In this document: piece after piece, positions 6,253-14,913 of the stretch
How the letters are laid out: every line of letters starts with the position of its first letter
How positions within the stretch are numbered: the first letter of the stretch is position 1
NCBI RefSeq assembly: GCF_000430045.1
Contig: NZ_KE387023.1
Location: 1,799,461 to 1,863,460, forward strand
Direction: 5' to 3'
Origin: Calidithermus chliarophilus DSM 9957
GTDB lineage: Bacteria; Deinococcota; Deinococci; Deinococcales; Thermaceae
DNA: 64,000 bases
Position numbers and translations under genes: made by a program
The notes under the pieces: model-generated
Told to the model about the DNA's origin: nothing
The model's input: the letters and a program-made list of their open reading frames with translations, nothing else
Databases searched by the model: none

Positions 6253-7818
6253 CTACCGCGCTTGCAGCAGCTCGCGGGCGTGCTGCATGGCGGCGTCGGA
6301 GTAGGAGCCCGAGAGCATGCGGGCCAGCTCGCGCACCCGCTCCTCGCCCCCCAGCGCCTGGATCTCCACCCGGCCCTTGTTCTTGACCACCCGGTAGTGC
6401 TGCTGGGCCTGGGCGGCGATCTGGGGGAGGTGGGTCACCACCAGCACCTGCCGGCGCTTGGCCAGCCGGGCCAGCCGCTCGGCCACGCGCCAGGCGGCCT
6501 CCCCGCCCACCCCGGCGTCCACCTCGTCGAAGACCACGGTGTCGGCCTCGCTGCCCGTGAGCAGCGCCAGCGCGAGCATCACCCGCGAGAGCTCGCCGCC
6601 CGAGGCGGCCTTCTCCAGCGGGGCCAGCCCCTGCCCGGGGTTGGCGCTGAAGAGGAGCTGCACCTCCTCGAGCCCCTCCGGCCCCGGCTCGTTGAGGGGG
6701 ACCAGGCCCACCTCGAAGCGGGCCTCGGGCATCCCCAGGAAGCGGATCTCCTGCGTGGCCTTGGCGCTGAGGTCGCGGGCGGCGGCGCGGCGGGCCTCGG
6801 AGAGGGCCTCCCCGGCCTGCGTCAGCTCGGCGTGGGCCTTCGCCACCTCGCCCGCCAGGGCGGCCAGCCGGTCCTCGGCCCCCTCGAGCTCGGCCAGCTC
6901 GCGGCGCGACTCCTCCGCGAAGGCCAGGATGCCCTCCACCCCCTCGCCGTACTTGCGCTCCAGCCGCTCGATGAGGGCCAGGCGCCCCTCGACCTCCTCG
7001 AGGCGGGCGGGGTCGGCCTCGAGGCCCTCGAGGTAGTCCTCCAGCTCGCGGGCGATGGCCCGCAGGCTGTCCAGGGCGGCCTCGAGGTCGTTGCCCAGGC
7101 TCTCCAGGCCGCTGTCGTAGCGGGCGGCGCTGCGCAGCTCCTTGAGCGCGGCCCCCACGATCCCCAGCCCGTCGCCCTCGCCGCTGAGCCCGCCGGCCGC
7201 CGCCCCCACCCGCTCGCGCAGGGTCTCGAGGTGGCGCAGCCGCTCGACCTCGTTCTCCAGGCGCTGCTTCTCGCCGGGCTCCAGCCGCGCGTCGTCGATC
7301 TCCTTGAGCTGGAAGCGCAGCACGTCCAGCCGCCGCTCGCGCTCCCGCGCGGCCTGGGAGAGCCGCTCCTGCTCGGCCAGCAGGCCCCGCCAGCGGGCGT
7401 AGCGCTCGCGGTAGGCCTCGAGGGTCGCCCCTTCGATGAGGCTGTCCAGCAGGCCGCGCTGCGCCTTGCGCGAGGCCAGGGCCAGCGCCGCGTGCTGGGC
7501 GTGGATGGCGAGGTGCTCCCCCGTCGCCTCGGCCAACTCGCGCAAGGAGACCACCTCGCCGTCCAGCCGCGGCGTGCTGCGCCCCCCCGCGACCCGCCTC
7601 GAGAAGACCCGCCCCCCGAACCACGCGGTCACCAGGAGGCTGTCGGCCCCGGAACGGATCATCCCCTCGGCCTTCTCGCCCAGCAGCAGCGACAGCGCGT
7701 CCACCAGCACGCTCTTGCCCGCCCCGGTCTCCCCGGTGAGCACCGTGAGCCCCCGGTCGAAGTCCAGGGCCACCGATTCCAGGACGGCCAGATTTTGCAC
7801 CTCGAGCCTTTCCAGCAT
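6253..7818 (-). CDS. recN: DNA repair protein RecN
   Basis: SMC-like ATPase that handles DNA double-strand breaks with RecA. 521 residues, normal for RecN. Walker A GETGAGKS at about residues 29-36, long Glu/Arg/Ala-rich coiled coils in the middle, and C-terminal SGGELSRVMLAL signature followed by VFDEVDAGVGG (Walker B). Start set at ATG 7818, 7 nt after a TAAACT -10 box (leaderless); the in-frame TTG/GTG codons further upstream would put non-family sequence ahead of MLERLEVQNLAV. It is divergent from the sulfurtransferase, with a repeat mosaic between. Confidence 0.95.
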   Translation of the reverse strand: MLERLEVQNLAVLESVALDFDRGLTVLTGETGAGKSVLVDALSLLLGEKAEGMIRSGADSLLVTAWFGGRVFSRRVAGGRSTPRLDGEVVSLRELAEATGEHLAIHAQHAALALASRKAQRGLLDSLIEGATLEAYRERYARWRGLLAEQERLSQAARERERRLDVLRFQLKEIDDARLEPGEKQRLENEVERLRHLETLRERVGAAAGGLSGEGDGLGIVGAALKELRSAARYDSGLESLGNDLEAALDSLRAIARELEDYLEGLEADPARLEEVEGRLALIERLERKYGEGVEGILAFAEESRRELAELEGAEDRLAALAGEVAKAHAELTQAGEALSEARRAAARDLSAKATQEIRFLGMPEARFEVGLVPLNEPGPEGLEEVQLLFSANPGQGLAPLEKAASGGELSRVMLALALLTGSEADTVVFDEVDAGVGGEAAWRVAERLARLAKRRQVLVVTHLPQIAAQAQQHYRVVKNKGRVEIQALGGEERVRELARMLSGSYSDAAMQHARELLQAR

Positions 7819-7876
7819 CGCCCCTAGTTTAACGGGCGCCGATAGGCGTGACTGATAGTGGGTGACCAAAGGCGGG

Positions 7877-8022
7877 TGGTGTGTGGCTCGTGGTGAAAAG
7901 AGCTCCCCCTGCCCGCGGGGAGGGTTTATCCCCTCTGGCCCCCCTTGCTAAGGGGGGAACAAGGCGTCTTGCGTCTTGCGTTTGGCTATCCGCTATCGAC
8001 CATCGACCATCGACCATCGACC
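7877..8022. repeat. Heptad repeat mosaic 5
   Basis: Same module order as tract 4: GTGGCTCGTGG, CCCTGCCCGCGGGGAGGG hairpin, CCCCCCTTGCTAAGGGGGG hairpin, GCGTCTT/GCGTTTG heptads, then CCATCGA heptads. It separates the divergent recN and sulfurtransferase genes and ends next to the leader AAGGTAAC that precedes the latter. Confidence 0.88.
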
Positions 8023-8040
8023 TTAAGGTAACTTGTTCCC

Positions 8041-8874
8041 ATGCACCCCCTGGTAACCGCCGAATGGCTCCTCGAACACCTCCAAGACCCCGACCTGCGC
8101 GTCGCCGACGTGCGCTTCTCGCTGGCCGACCCCCTGGCCGGGCGCATGGCCTACCTCGAGGCCCACATCCCCGGCGCCGTCTACCTCGACCTCGAGACCG
8201 ACCTCTCCGGCCCCGTGCGCCCCGACCGCAAGGGCGGCCGCCACCCCCTGCCCGACCCGCAAGCCCTGGCGGCGACGCTCGGGGAGGACGGGATCGGCGA
8301 CGAGCACTTCGTGGTGGCCTACGACGAAAACGGCATGTTCGCCCCGCGCCTGTGGTGGCTGCTGCGCTGGCTGGGCCACGAGCGGGTGGCCGTGCTCGAC
8401 GGGGGCATCAGGGCCTTCGTGGCGGCGGGCGGCTCCCTCACCGCCGAGCGGCCCGAGTACCCCAGGGCCACCTTCACCCCCCGCCCGCAGGCGGGCTGGG
8501 TCGTGTCGGCGGAGGAGGTGGCCTCGAGGGGTGCAGGCACCGTGCTCATCGACGCCCGGGCCCCTGAGCGCTACCGGGGCGAGGTCGAGCCCATCGACCC
8601 CGTGGCCGGGCACATCCCCGGTGCCATCAACCGCAACTGGGCCGACAACTTCGAGCCCGACGGCCGGCACAAGTCCCCCCAGGCCCTGCGCGAGCGCTTC
8701 GCGGCGGGCGAGGGCAAGGAGCTCATCCTCTACTGCGGCTCGGGCGTGAGCGCCTCCGCCAACCTGCTGGCGCTCGAGGTCGCCGGGATCAAGGGCGCCA
8801 AGCTCTACGCGGGCTCCTGGAGCGACTGGGTGAGCGACCCCTCGAGGCCCGTCGCCAAGGGGGAAGAGGGCTAG
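8041..8874 (+). CDS. Sulfurtransferase, thiosulfate/3-mercaptopyruvate type
   Basis: Two rhodanese domains in 277 residues; transfers sulfane sulfur to cyanide or thiols. The N-terminal domain (about 1-135) is catalytically empty. The C-terminal domain ends in the active loop YCGSGVSA with Cys232; the CGSGV loop resembles mercaptopyruvate sulfurtransferases more than thiosulfate ones (CRKGV). The leader AAGGTAAC.TGTTCCC just before the ATG is nearly identical to that of the RsmF gene at 10506. Its stop codon overlaps the stop of a convergent VOC gene remnant by 3 bases. Confidence 0.9.
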   Translation: MHPLVTAEWLLEHLQDPDLRVADVRFSLADPLAGRMAYLEAHIPGAVYLDLETDLSGPVRPDRKGGRHPLPDPQALAATLGEDGIGDEHFVVAYDENGMFAPRLWWLLRWLGHERVAVLDGGIRAFVAAGGSLTAERPEYPRATFTPRPQAGWVVSAEEVASRGAGTVLIDARAPERYRGEVEPIDPVAGHIPGAINRNWADNFEPDGRHKSPQALRERFAAGEGKELILYCGSGVSASANLLALEVAGIKGAKLYAGSWSDWVSDPSRPVAKGEEG

Positions 8875-8998
8875 GTCTCCCGCGCGTAGTACTCCCACTT
8901 GATCCCGTCGGGGTCGCCGAAGGCGATGTAGGGGAAGCGCATCCCCAAGAACTCGTCGGTCTTGGGCCCGATCACCTCCACGACCGTCAGGGAGGGGT
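8871..8998 (-). pseudogene. Truncated VOC/glyoxalase-family gene, 3' remnant
   Basis: The complement of 8871-8998 is open and reads as the C-terminal half of a VOC domain: VVEVIGPKTDEFLG, then RFPYIAFGDPDGIKWEYYARE and stop. This closing DPDG(N/I).(W/I)E(Y/L) pattern is typical of the glyoxalase fold. The reading frame ends abruptly at the left edge of the 58-bp inverted element (9007-9064), and the N-terminal half is not found beyond it, where the SDR gene begins. It looks like a gene interrupted and partly deleted when the element or a rearrangement arrived. The stop TAG overlaps the sulfurtransferase stop. Confidence 0.7.
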
Positions 8999-9006
8999 GT
9001 GCTCTA

Positions 9007-9064
9007 GGATCCGAAAAGATAGCCTCTGATGGTCTTTGGATTGGACGATTATCTTTTTGAATCC
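9007..9064. repeat. 58-bp inverted-repeat element, copy 2
   Basis: Imperfect arms 9007-9021 and 9049-9064, same core and same right arm (TTATCTTTTTGAATCC) as copy 1 at 6168. The two copies lie in the same orientation 2.8 kb apart. This copy abuts the VOC remnant on one side and the SDR stop codon on the other, and may end SDR transcription. Confidence 0.8.
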
Positions 9065-9068
9065 GGCA

Positions 9069-9926
9069 TCAGCCCTTGCGGCCGTACAGGCGCCGGACCA
9101 GCCCGCCCAGGATCATCTCGTCCAGCAGGCGGTCGGGCAGGAAGCGCGCGAAGAAGATCCCGGCCTTCGCGTCGCGGCCCACCACGTAGCGGGTGCGCGG
9201 GCGCGGGGCGGTGAGGGCGTGCTCGACCGCTTTGGCGACCTCGAGCGGGGGCAGCCCCTTGCCGTCGATGCCCTCCACGTAGCGGATCAGGCCGTCGATC
9301 GCCTTGCCGTAGAGGGCGCGGGCCTCGGGCGGCAGCTTCTCGAGCAGTTCGCGGCCCCAGTTCACCCCCTTGCCCCAGATGGGGGTCTGGATGTTGCCGG
9401 GCTCGACGACGCACACCTCCATCCCCCAGGGCTTGAGCTCCCGCCGCAGCGCGTCGGAGAGGGCCTCGAGCGCGAACTTCGAGGACGAGTAGGGCCCGAA
9501 CAGCGGGGCCGCGACCCGGCCCGAGATCGAGCTCATGTTGACCACGCGCCCCCGGCCCTCCCGCAGCAGGCCCAGGAAGCCCTGCAGCACCGCCACCTGC
9601 CCGACCACGTTGACCTCGAGCTGCCGCCGCAACTCCTCGAGGGGGAGGAACTCGAGCGGCCCCGCCATCGCGATCCCCGCGTTGTTCACCAGCCCGTCGA
9701 GCCTGGGGGTGTGGGCCCGGACGGTCTCCGCCGCGCGGGCGATGCTCTGGGTGTCGGTCACGTCGAGCAGCACGGGGTGCAGGAGGCCCGTGGCCTGCCG
9801 GGCCAGGCGCTCGCCGTCCTCGAGCCTGCGCACCCCCGCCCAGACCGTGTGCCCTTTCCCCGCGAGGTGGAGCGCGCAGCACTCCCCGATGCCCGTGGAA
9901 GCCCCGGTGATCAGGAAGTGCTTCAC
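9069..9926 (-). CDS. Short-chain dehydrogenase/reductase
   Basis: NAD(P)-dependent oxidoreductase with Rossmann fold. From the GTG at 9926: ITGASTGIGE cofactor loop at residues 6-15, LVNNAGIAM at about 82, and the catalytic Ser-Tyr-Lys set (NMSSISG, then YSSSKFAL). 285 residues, slightly long, with a basic C-terminal tail as in membrane-associated SDRs. The GTG start overlaps the acpS stop codon in GTGA, so translation is coupled. The substrate is unknown; pairing with acpS hints at lipid metabolism but does not prove it. Confidence 0.9.
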   Translation of the reverse strand: MKHFLITGASTGIGECCALHLAGKGHTVWAGVRRLEDGERLARQATGLLHPVLLDVTDTQSIARAAETVRAHTPRLDGLVNNAGIAMAGPLEFLPLEELRRQLEVNVVGQVAVLQGFLGLLREGRGRVVNMSSISGRVAAPLFGPYSSSKFALEALSDALRRELKPWGMEVCVVEPGNIQTPIWGKGVNWGRELLEKLPPEARALYGKAIDGLIRYVEGIDGKGLPPLEVAKAVEHALTAPRPRTRYVVGRDAKAGIFFARFLPDRLLDEMILGGLVRRLYGRKG

Positions 9927-10288
9927 AGCGCCTCCAGGACCACCACCGCCGTGGCGTGCTCGTGCTCGTGCGCCAGCGAGACGTGGGCCCGCCAGCCCTC
10001 CCGCTGCATGCGCTCGGCGATGCGTGGCGCGAAGTTCAGCGCCGGGCGCGGCCCCTTCATCTCCACCCACACCTCGCGCCAGCCGTGGTTCTCCGGCCAG
10101 CACTTCTGAAAAGCCTCCTTGGCCGCGAAGCGGGCCGCCAGCGAGAGCATGGGGTCGGCCTTGGCGAGGCAGTACGCGATCTCCTCGGGGGTGAAGTGGC
10201 GCTCGAGAAAACGCTTGGGGTGGCGTTCATACACCCCACGCAGCCTCGAGACGGAGGCGATGTCGGTTCCGACGGCGACGATGGGCAT
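9923..10288 (-). CDS. acpS: Holo-[acyl-carrier-protein] synthase
   Basis: Transfers phosphopantetheine from CoA to the acyl carrier protein. 121 residues with the two Mg/CoA-binding signatures of AcpS: VGTDIA close to the N-terminus and RFAAKEAFQK in the middle. Start at ATG 10288, the first position giving a family-type N-terminus; upstream codons run into a heptad repeat tract. First gene of a two-gene unit with the SDR. Confidence 0.92.
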   Translation of the reverse strand: MPIVAVGTDIASVSRLRGVYERHPKRFLERHFTPEEIAYCLAKADPMLSLAARFAAKEAFQKCWPENHGWREVWVEMKGPRPALNFAPRIAERMQREGWRAHVSLAHEHEHATAVVVLEAL

Positions 10289-10319
10289 GGAGTCATAGTA
10301 AGGAGGCGAAATGCTGAAC

Positions 10320-10484
10320 GCCAAGCGCCGGGCGCGGGGCGCGGGTCGTACGTCGTACGCAAAACGCAAGACGCAATACGCAAAACGCTTTGGCCCCCGG
10401 CCCTCGACAAGGGGGCTACCACGAGCCACTAGCTATCAGCTATCGGCCATCAGCTATCGACTATCGACTATCGACCACCGACAC
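10320..10484. repeat. Heptad repeat mosaic 6, left half inverted
   Basis: The ACG/GCG heptads (GTACGTCGTACGC, CAAAACG, CAAGACG units) are in the opposite orientation to mosaics 3-5, while the CTATCGG/CTATCGA heptads on the right keep the usual one. It fills the divergent gap between acpS and the RsmF gene. This shows that modules move or flip separately. Confidence 0.88.
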
Positions 10485-10490
10485 CCGTAA

Positions 10491-11867
<1,377 letters not shown>

Positions 11868-12095
11868 GTCGGTGGTTGATGGCCGGGCGCGGGTCGTACG
11901 TCGTACGCAATACGCCTAACGTCGAACGCCCAACGCCGAACGCGAGATGCGAGACGCAAAACGCCTTGTCACCCCCCTTAGCAAGGGGGGCTGGGGGGGG
12001 ATAACCCCACACGAGCCACAAGCTGACGGCTGACCGCTGAAAGCTGATGGCTGATGGCTGATAGCTGATAGCTGACCGCTTACGGCTTACTGCTA
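11868..12095. repeat. Heptad repeat mosaic 7
   Basis: GTCGTACGTCGTACGC and CAATACG/AACGCC heptads, CCCCCCTTAGCAAGGGGGG hairpin, then about ten AGCTGAT/GGCTGAC/CGCTTAC units. Convergent gap between rsmF and aroB. The last units form the end of aroB, including its stop at 12080. Confidence 0.9.
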
Positions 12096-13123
12096 ACCCG
12101 CTCGAGAAACTCCCCGTAAGCCTGCCGCAGCACTTCTTCCTCCACGGGCTGCACTGCTAGGTGGCCGGGCTCGAGGGGGATGACCCAGTGCAGGTTACTG
12201 CCCAGTTTTTTCTTGTCGCGGGCCATGTAGGGCCAGACCTCGTCCCAGCTCAGGGGGGGCAGGGGAGGGGGTTGGAGCCAGCGCAGCAGCGCTTCGACCC
12301 AGGGCGTCAGGTCGGTGCCGCCGTGGGCCTTGCCCAGCAGGGCGGCGTAGAGCAGGCCGTAGGCGACGGCGGCGCCGTGGGAGAGGGCGTGGTGGGTGGC
12401 GGCCTCGAGGGCGTGGCCCAGGGTGTGGCCCAGGTTGAGCTTCTTGCGCTCGCCCTTCTCGTAGGGGTCGGCCTCCACGACCCGCACCTTCACCGCGACG
12501 GCGCGCTCGAGGTACTCCTCCAGCCCCGGCCAGTCGGGGCGCACGGGCTCGAGGCGCATCAGCACCTCGTCGCCGGCGATGATCCCGTGCTTGAAGGCCT
12601 CCACCAGCCCCTCGCGGAAGAGGGAGGGGGGGAGGGTGGCGAGGCTGTGGAGGTCGAGGTAGACGGCCTTGGGGGTGTGGAAGGCTCCCACCAGGTTCTT
12701 GCCCTCCTCGAGGTTGATCCCGGTCTTGCCGCCCACGCTGGCGTCCACCATCGCCAAGGTGGTGGTGGGGAAGCTCACGTAGGCGACGCCGCGCAGGTAG
12801 CTCGCGGCCACGAAGCCGCCGAGGTCGGTGAGGGTGCCCCCGCCCACGACGTACAGCGTGGCGTCGCGGGGCAGCCCGAGCCCGGCCAGCCAGGAGAGCA
12901 CCCGGCCGTACGTCTGGAGGGTCTTGGCCGCTTCGCCGCCGGTCAGCCCCAGGCGGTGGGGGATGGCCAGGGCCCCCGCGAGCTCGAGGGCGTACCCCTC
13001 CACCGCCCGGTCGTAGAGCAGGGCTTTGGGGCCCGGCCCGGCCTCGGCTTTGGCCTGTTCGGTCAGCCCGCTGCCGAGGTAGAGCGGGTAGGCCGGGTTC
13101 TGGTCAACGGTCAGCTTCCGCAT
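12080..13123 (-). CDS. aroB: 3-Dehydroquinate synthase
   Basis: Second step of the shikimate pathway: DAHP to 3-dehydroquinate, NAD and divalent metal dependent. 347 residues. Visible: VVGGGTLTDLGGFVAASYLRG and the GGKTGINLEEGKNLVGAFHTP active-site block, then LNLGHTLGHALEA with metal ligands. The start codon lies inside the 3' end of aroK (20-nt overlap), so it is coupled as the last gene of aroC-aroK-aroB. The final codons and TAA come from heptad repeat sequence. Confidence 0.95.
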   Translation of the reverse strand: MRKLTVDQNPAYPLYLGSGLTEQAKAEAGPGPKALLYDRAVEGYALELAGALAIPHRLGLTGGEAAKTLQTYGRVLSWLAGLGLPRDATLYVVGGGTLTDLGGFVAASYLRGVAYVSFPTTTLAMVDASVGGKTGINLEEGKNLVGAFHTPKAVYLDLHSLATLPPSLFREGLVEAFKHGIIAGDEVLMRLEPVRPDWPGLEEYLERAVAVKVRVVEADPYEKGERKKLNLGHTLGHALEAATHHALSHGAAVAYGLLYAALLGKAHGGTDLTPWVEALLRWLQPPPLPPLSWDEVWPYMARDKKKLGSNLHWVIPLEPGHLAVQPVEEEVLRQAYGEFLERVSSKP

Positions 13124-13667
13124 AGTCCCACAGCTTCTCGATGAGCTCCTGCACCACGTCGTGCACCTCGCGCCCGTCGGTCGAGGCGTGGATGGTGGCC
13201 TGCCGGTAGATCTCCTGCCGCTGTTCCATGAGCTGCCGGATTCGCGCCAGGGGGTCGGCGTCCATGAGCAGGGGGCGCTGCCCGGGGCGGCGGCTGACGC
13301 GCTCGAGGATGGTCTCGGGGCTCGCCCACAGCGCGATCACCGGCCCCCGCGCCAGCAGCCGCTCGCGGTTCTCGGGCCGGGTGAAGGTGCCCCCGCCCAG
13401 CGAGAGCACCAGGTAGTCCTTCTGCACCAGCTCGGCCACCGCCTCGCTCTCGAGCCGCCGGAAGGTCTCCTCGCCCAGGTGGGTGAAGATGTCGGGGATC
13501 GAAAGGCCGGTCTCGCGCTCGATGTAGCCGTCGAGGTCGATGAAGTGCAGCATCAGCTCGCGGGCCAGCTCGCGCCCGATGCGGCTCTTGCCCACCCCCA
13601 TGAAGCCGGTCAGGGCGATCCAGGTGGCCGGACGGTCCACCTCCAGGACGCGGGGCTGGTCCATCAC
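13104..13667 (-). CDS. aroK: Shikimate kinase
   Basis: Phosphorylates shikimate at O3. 187 residues: Walker A GFMGVGKS at about 21-28, shikimate-binding DLDGYIE (Asp) , GGG motif in LSLGGGTF, and the lid-region Arg in GQRPLL. Consecutive GTG (13667) and ATG (13664) are both possible starts. Middle gene of the aro operon: 28 bp after aroC and overlapping aroB. Confidence 0.95.
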   Translation of the reverse strand: MMDQPRVLEVDRPATWIALTGFMGVGKSRIGRELARELMLHFIDLDGYIERETGLSIPDIFTHLGEETFRRLESEAVAELVQKDYLVLSLGGGTFTRPENRERLLARGPVIALWASPETILERVSRRPGQRPLLMDADPLARIRQLMEQRQEIYRQATIHASTDGREVHDVVQELIEKLWDYAEADR

Positions 13668-13695
13668 GCACCCCCTCTCGAGCCGGTCGGTGCCA

Positions 13696-14847
13696 TCAGT
13701 ATGCCAGTACCCGCTCTTTGTAGCGCTCCACCCGCTCGACGAGCTCGTCCAGGGTGTCCCCGCCGAACTTCTCCAGGTAGGCCTGCGCCAGCACGATGCC
13801 CACCACGGCCTCGAGGATCACGCTCGCGGCCGGGACGGCGGTGGTGTCGCTGCGCTCGCGGGCGGCGTCGGCGGGCTCATGGGTCACCACGTCCACGGTG
13901 GGCAGCGGCCGCATCAGCGTGGCGATGGGCTTGAGCGCGGCCCGCACCACCAGCTCCTCGCCGTTGGTCATGCCGGCTTCGAGGCCCCCCGCCCGGTTGC
14001 TCCGGCGGTAGTAGCCCCGGCCCTCCTCCCAGTAGATCGGGTCGTGGACCTCCGAGCCCGGCTTCATGGCGTTGTCGAAGCCGGTCCCGATCTCCACCCC
14101 CTTGATGGCGGGCACGCTCATCGCCATGTGCGCGATGCGCCCGTCGAGCTTGCGCTCCCAGTGCATCTGCGAGCCCAGCCCCGGCACCAGCCCCTTGAAG
14201 CGGGCCTCGATGACGCCCCCCAAGGTGTTGCCGGTGGCCTTGGCCTCGTCCACCCGGCGGATCACCTCGGCCTCGCTCTGGGGGTCGGTCATGCGCACCG
14301 GGCTCTCCTCGACGTGCTCCTTGAGGTTCCAGTCGAAAGGGGTCGCGCTCCACACCCCGGCCATCCCGGCCACGTAGCCCACGCTCTCCACCCCGAAGAA
14401 CGACAGCAGCTTGTGGGCGATGGCGCCCACCGCCACCCGGGTGGCCGTCTCGCGGGCGGAGGCGCGCTCGAGCACGTCCCGCAAATCCTTGTGACCGTAC
14501 TTGATGCCCCCCGGCAGGTCGGCGTGGCCGGGGCGGGCCGCCGTGAGGGCCTTCTTGCGCGGCTCGTTGCCCGGGGCCGGGTCCATGATCTCGGTCCAGT
14601 TGCGGTGGTCGGCGTTGCGGATCACCAGGGTCACCGGGGCCCCGGTGGTTCGCCCCATCCGCACCCCGCTCATCAGCTCGGCGGTGTCGGTCTCGATCAC
14701 CATCCGGCGCCCGCGCCCGTACCCGCCCTGCCGCTTCTTCAGCCAGGGGTTGATGTCCTCCGCGCTGAGCGGCAGTTGCGAAGGGAGTCCCTCCACGATC
14801 GCGGTGAGCTGAGGCCCGTGGGATTCACCCGCAGTCAGAAAACGCAT
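13696..14847 (-). CDS. aroC: Chorismate synthase
   Basis: Makes chorismate from EPSP, using reduced FMN. 383 residues with the three family signatures: GESHGPQL at the N-terminus, GRSSARETA-like segment (here ERASARETATRVAVGA) and RSDTTAVPAASV near the C-terminus. Leaderless start: TAGGCT box (14854-14859 complement) 6 nt before the ATG. First gene of aroC-aroK-aroB, downstream of the pilus operon as in Thermus. Confidence 0.96.
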   Translation of the reverse strand: MRFLTAGESHGPQLTAIVEGLPSQLPLSAEDINPWLKKRQGGYGRGRRMVIETDTAELMSGVRMGRTTGAPVTLVIRNADHRNWTEIMDPAPGNEPRKKALTAARPGHADLPGGIKYGHKDLRDVLERASARETATRVAVGAIAHKLLSFFGVESVGYVAGMAGVWSATPFDWNLKEHVEESPVRMTDPQSEAEVIRRVDEAKATGNTLGGVIEARFKGLVPGLGSQMHWERKLDGRIAHMAMSVPAIKGVEIGTGFDNAMKPGSEVHDPIYWEEGRGYYRRSNRAGGLEAGMTNGEELVVRAALKPIATLMRPLPTVDVVTHEPADAARERSDTTAVPAASVILEAVVGIVLAQAYLEKFGGDTLDELVERVERYKERVLAY

Positions 14848-14864
14848 GCCAAGAGCCTAACACA

Positions 14865-14900
14865 CCAAAAAGCGAGGGGGGCAGGCCTGGCCTGCCCCCC
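14865..14900 (-). terminator. Terminator of the pil operon
   Basis: GC-rich palindrome 14876-14900 directly after pilQ; on the minus strand it is followed by TCGC and five T (14867-14871 complement). It separates pilQ from the aroC promoter. Confidence 0.8.
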
Positions 14901-14913
14901 ATCGGCTCAGCTT

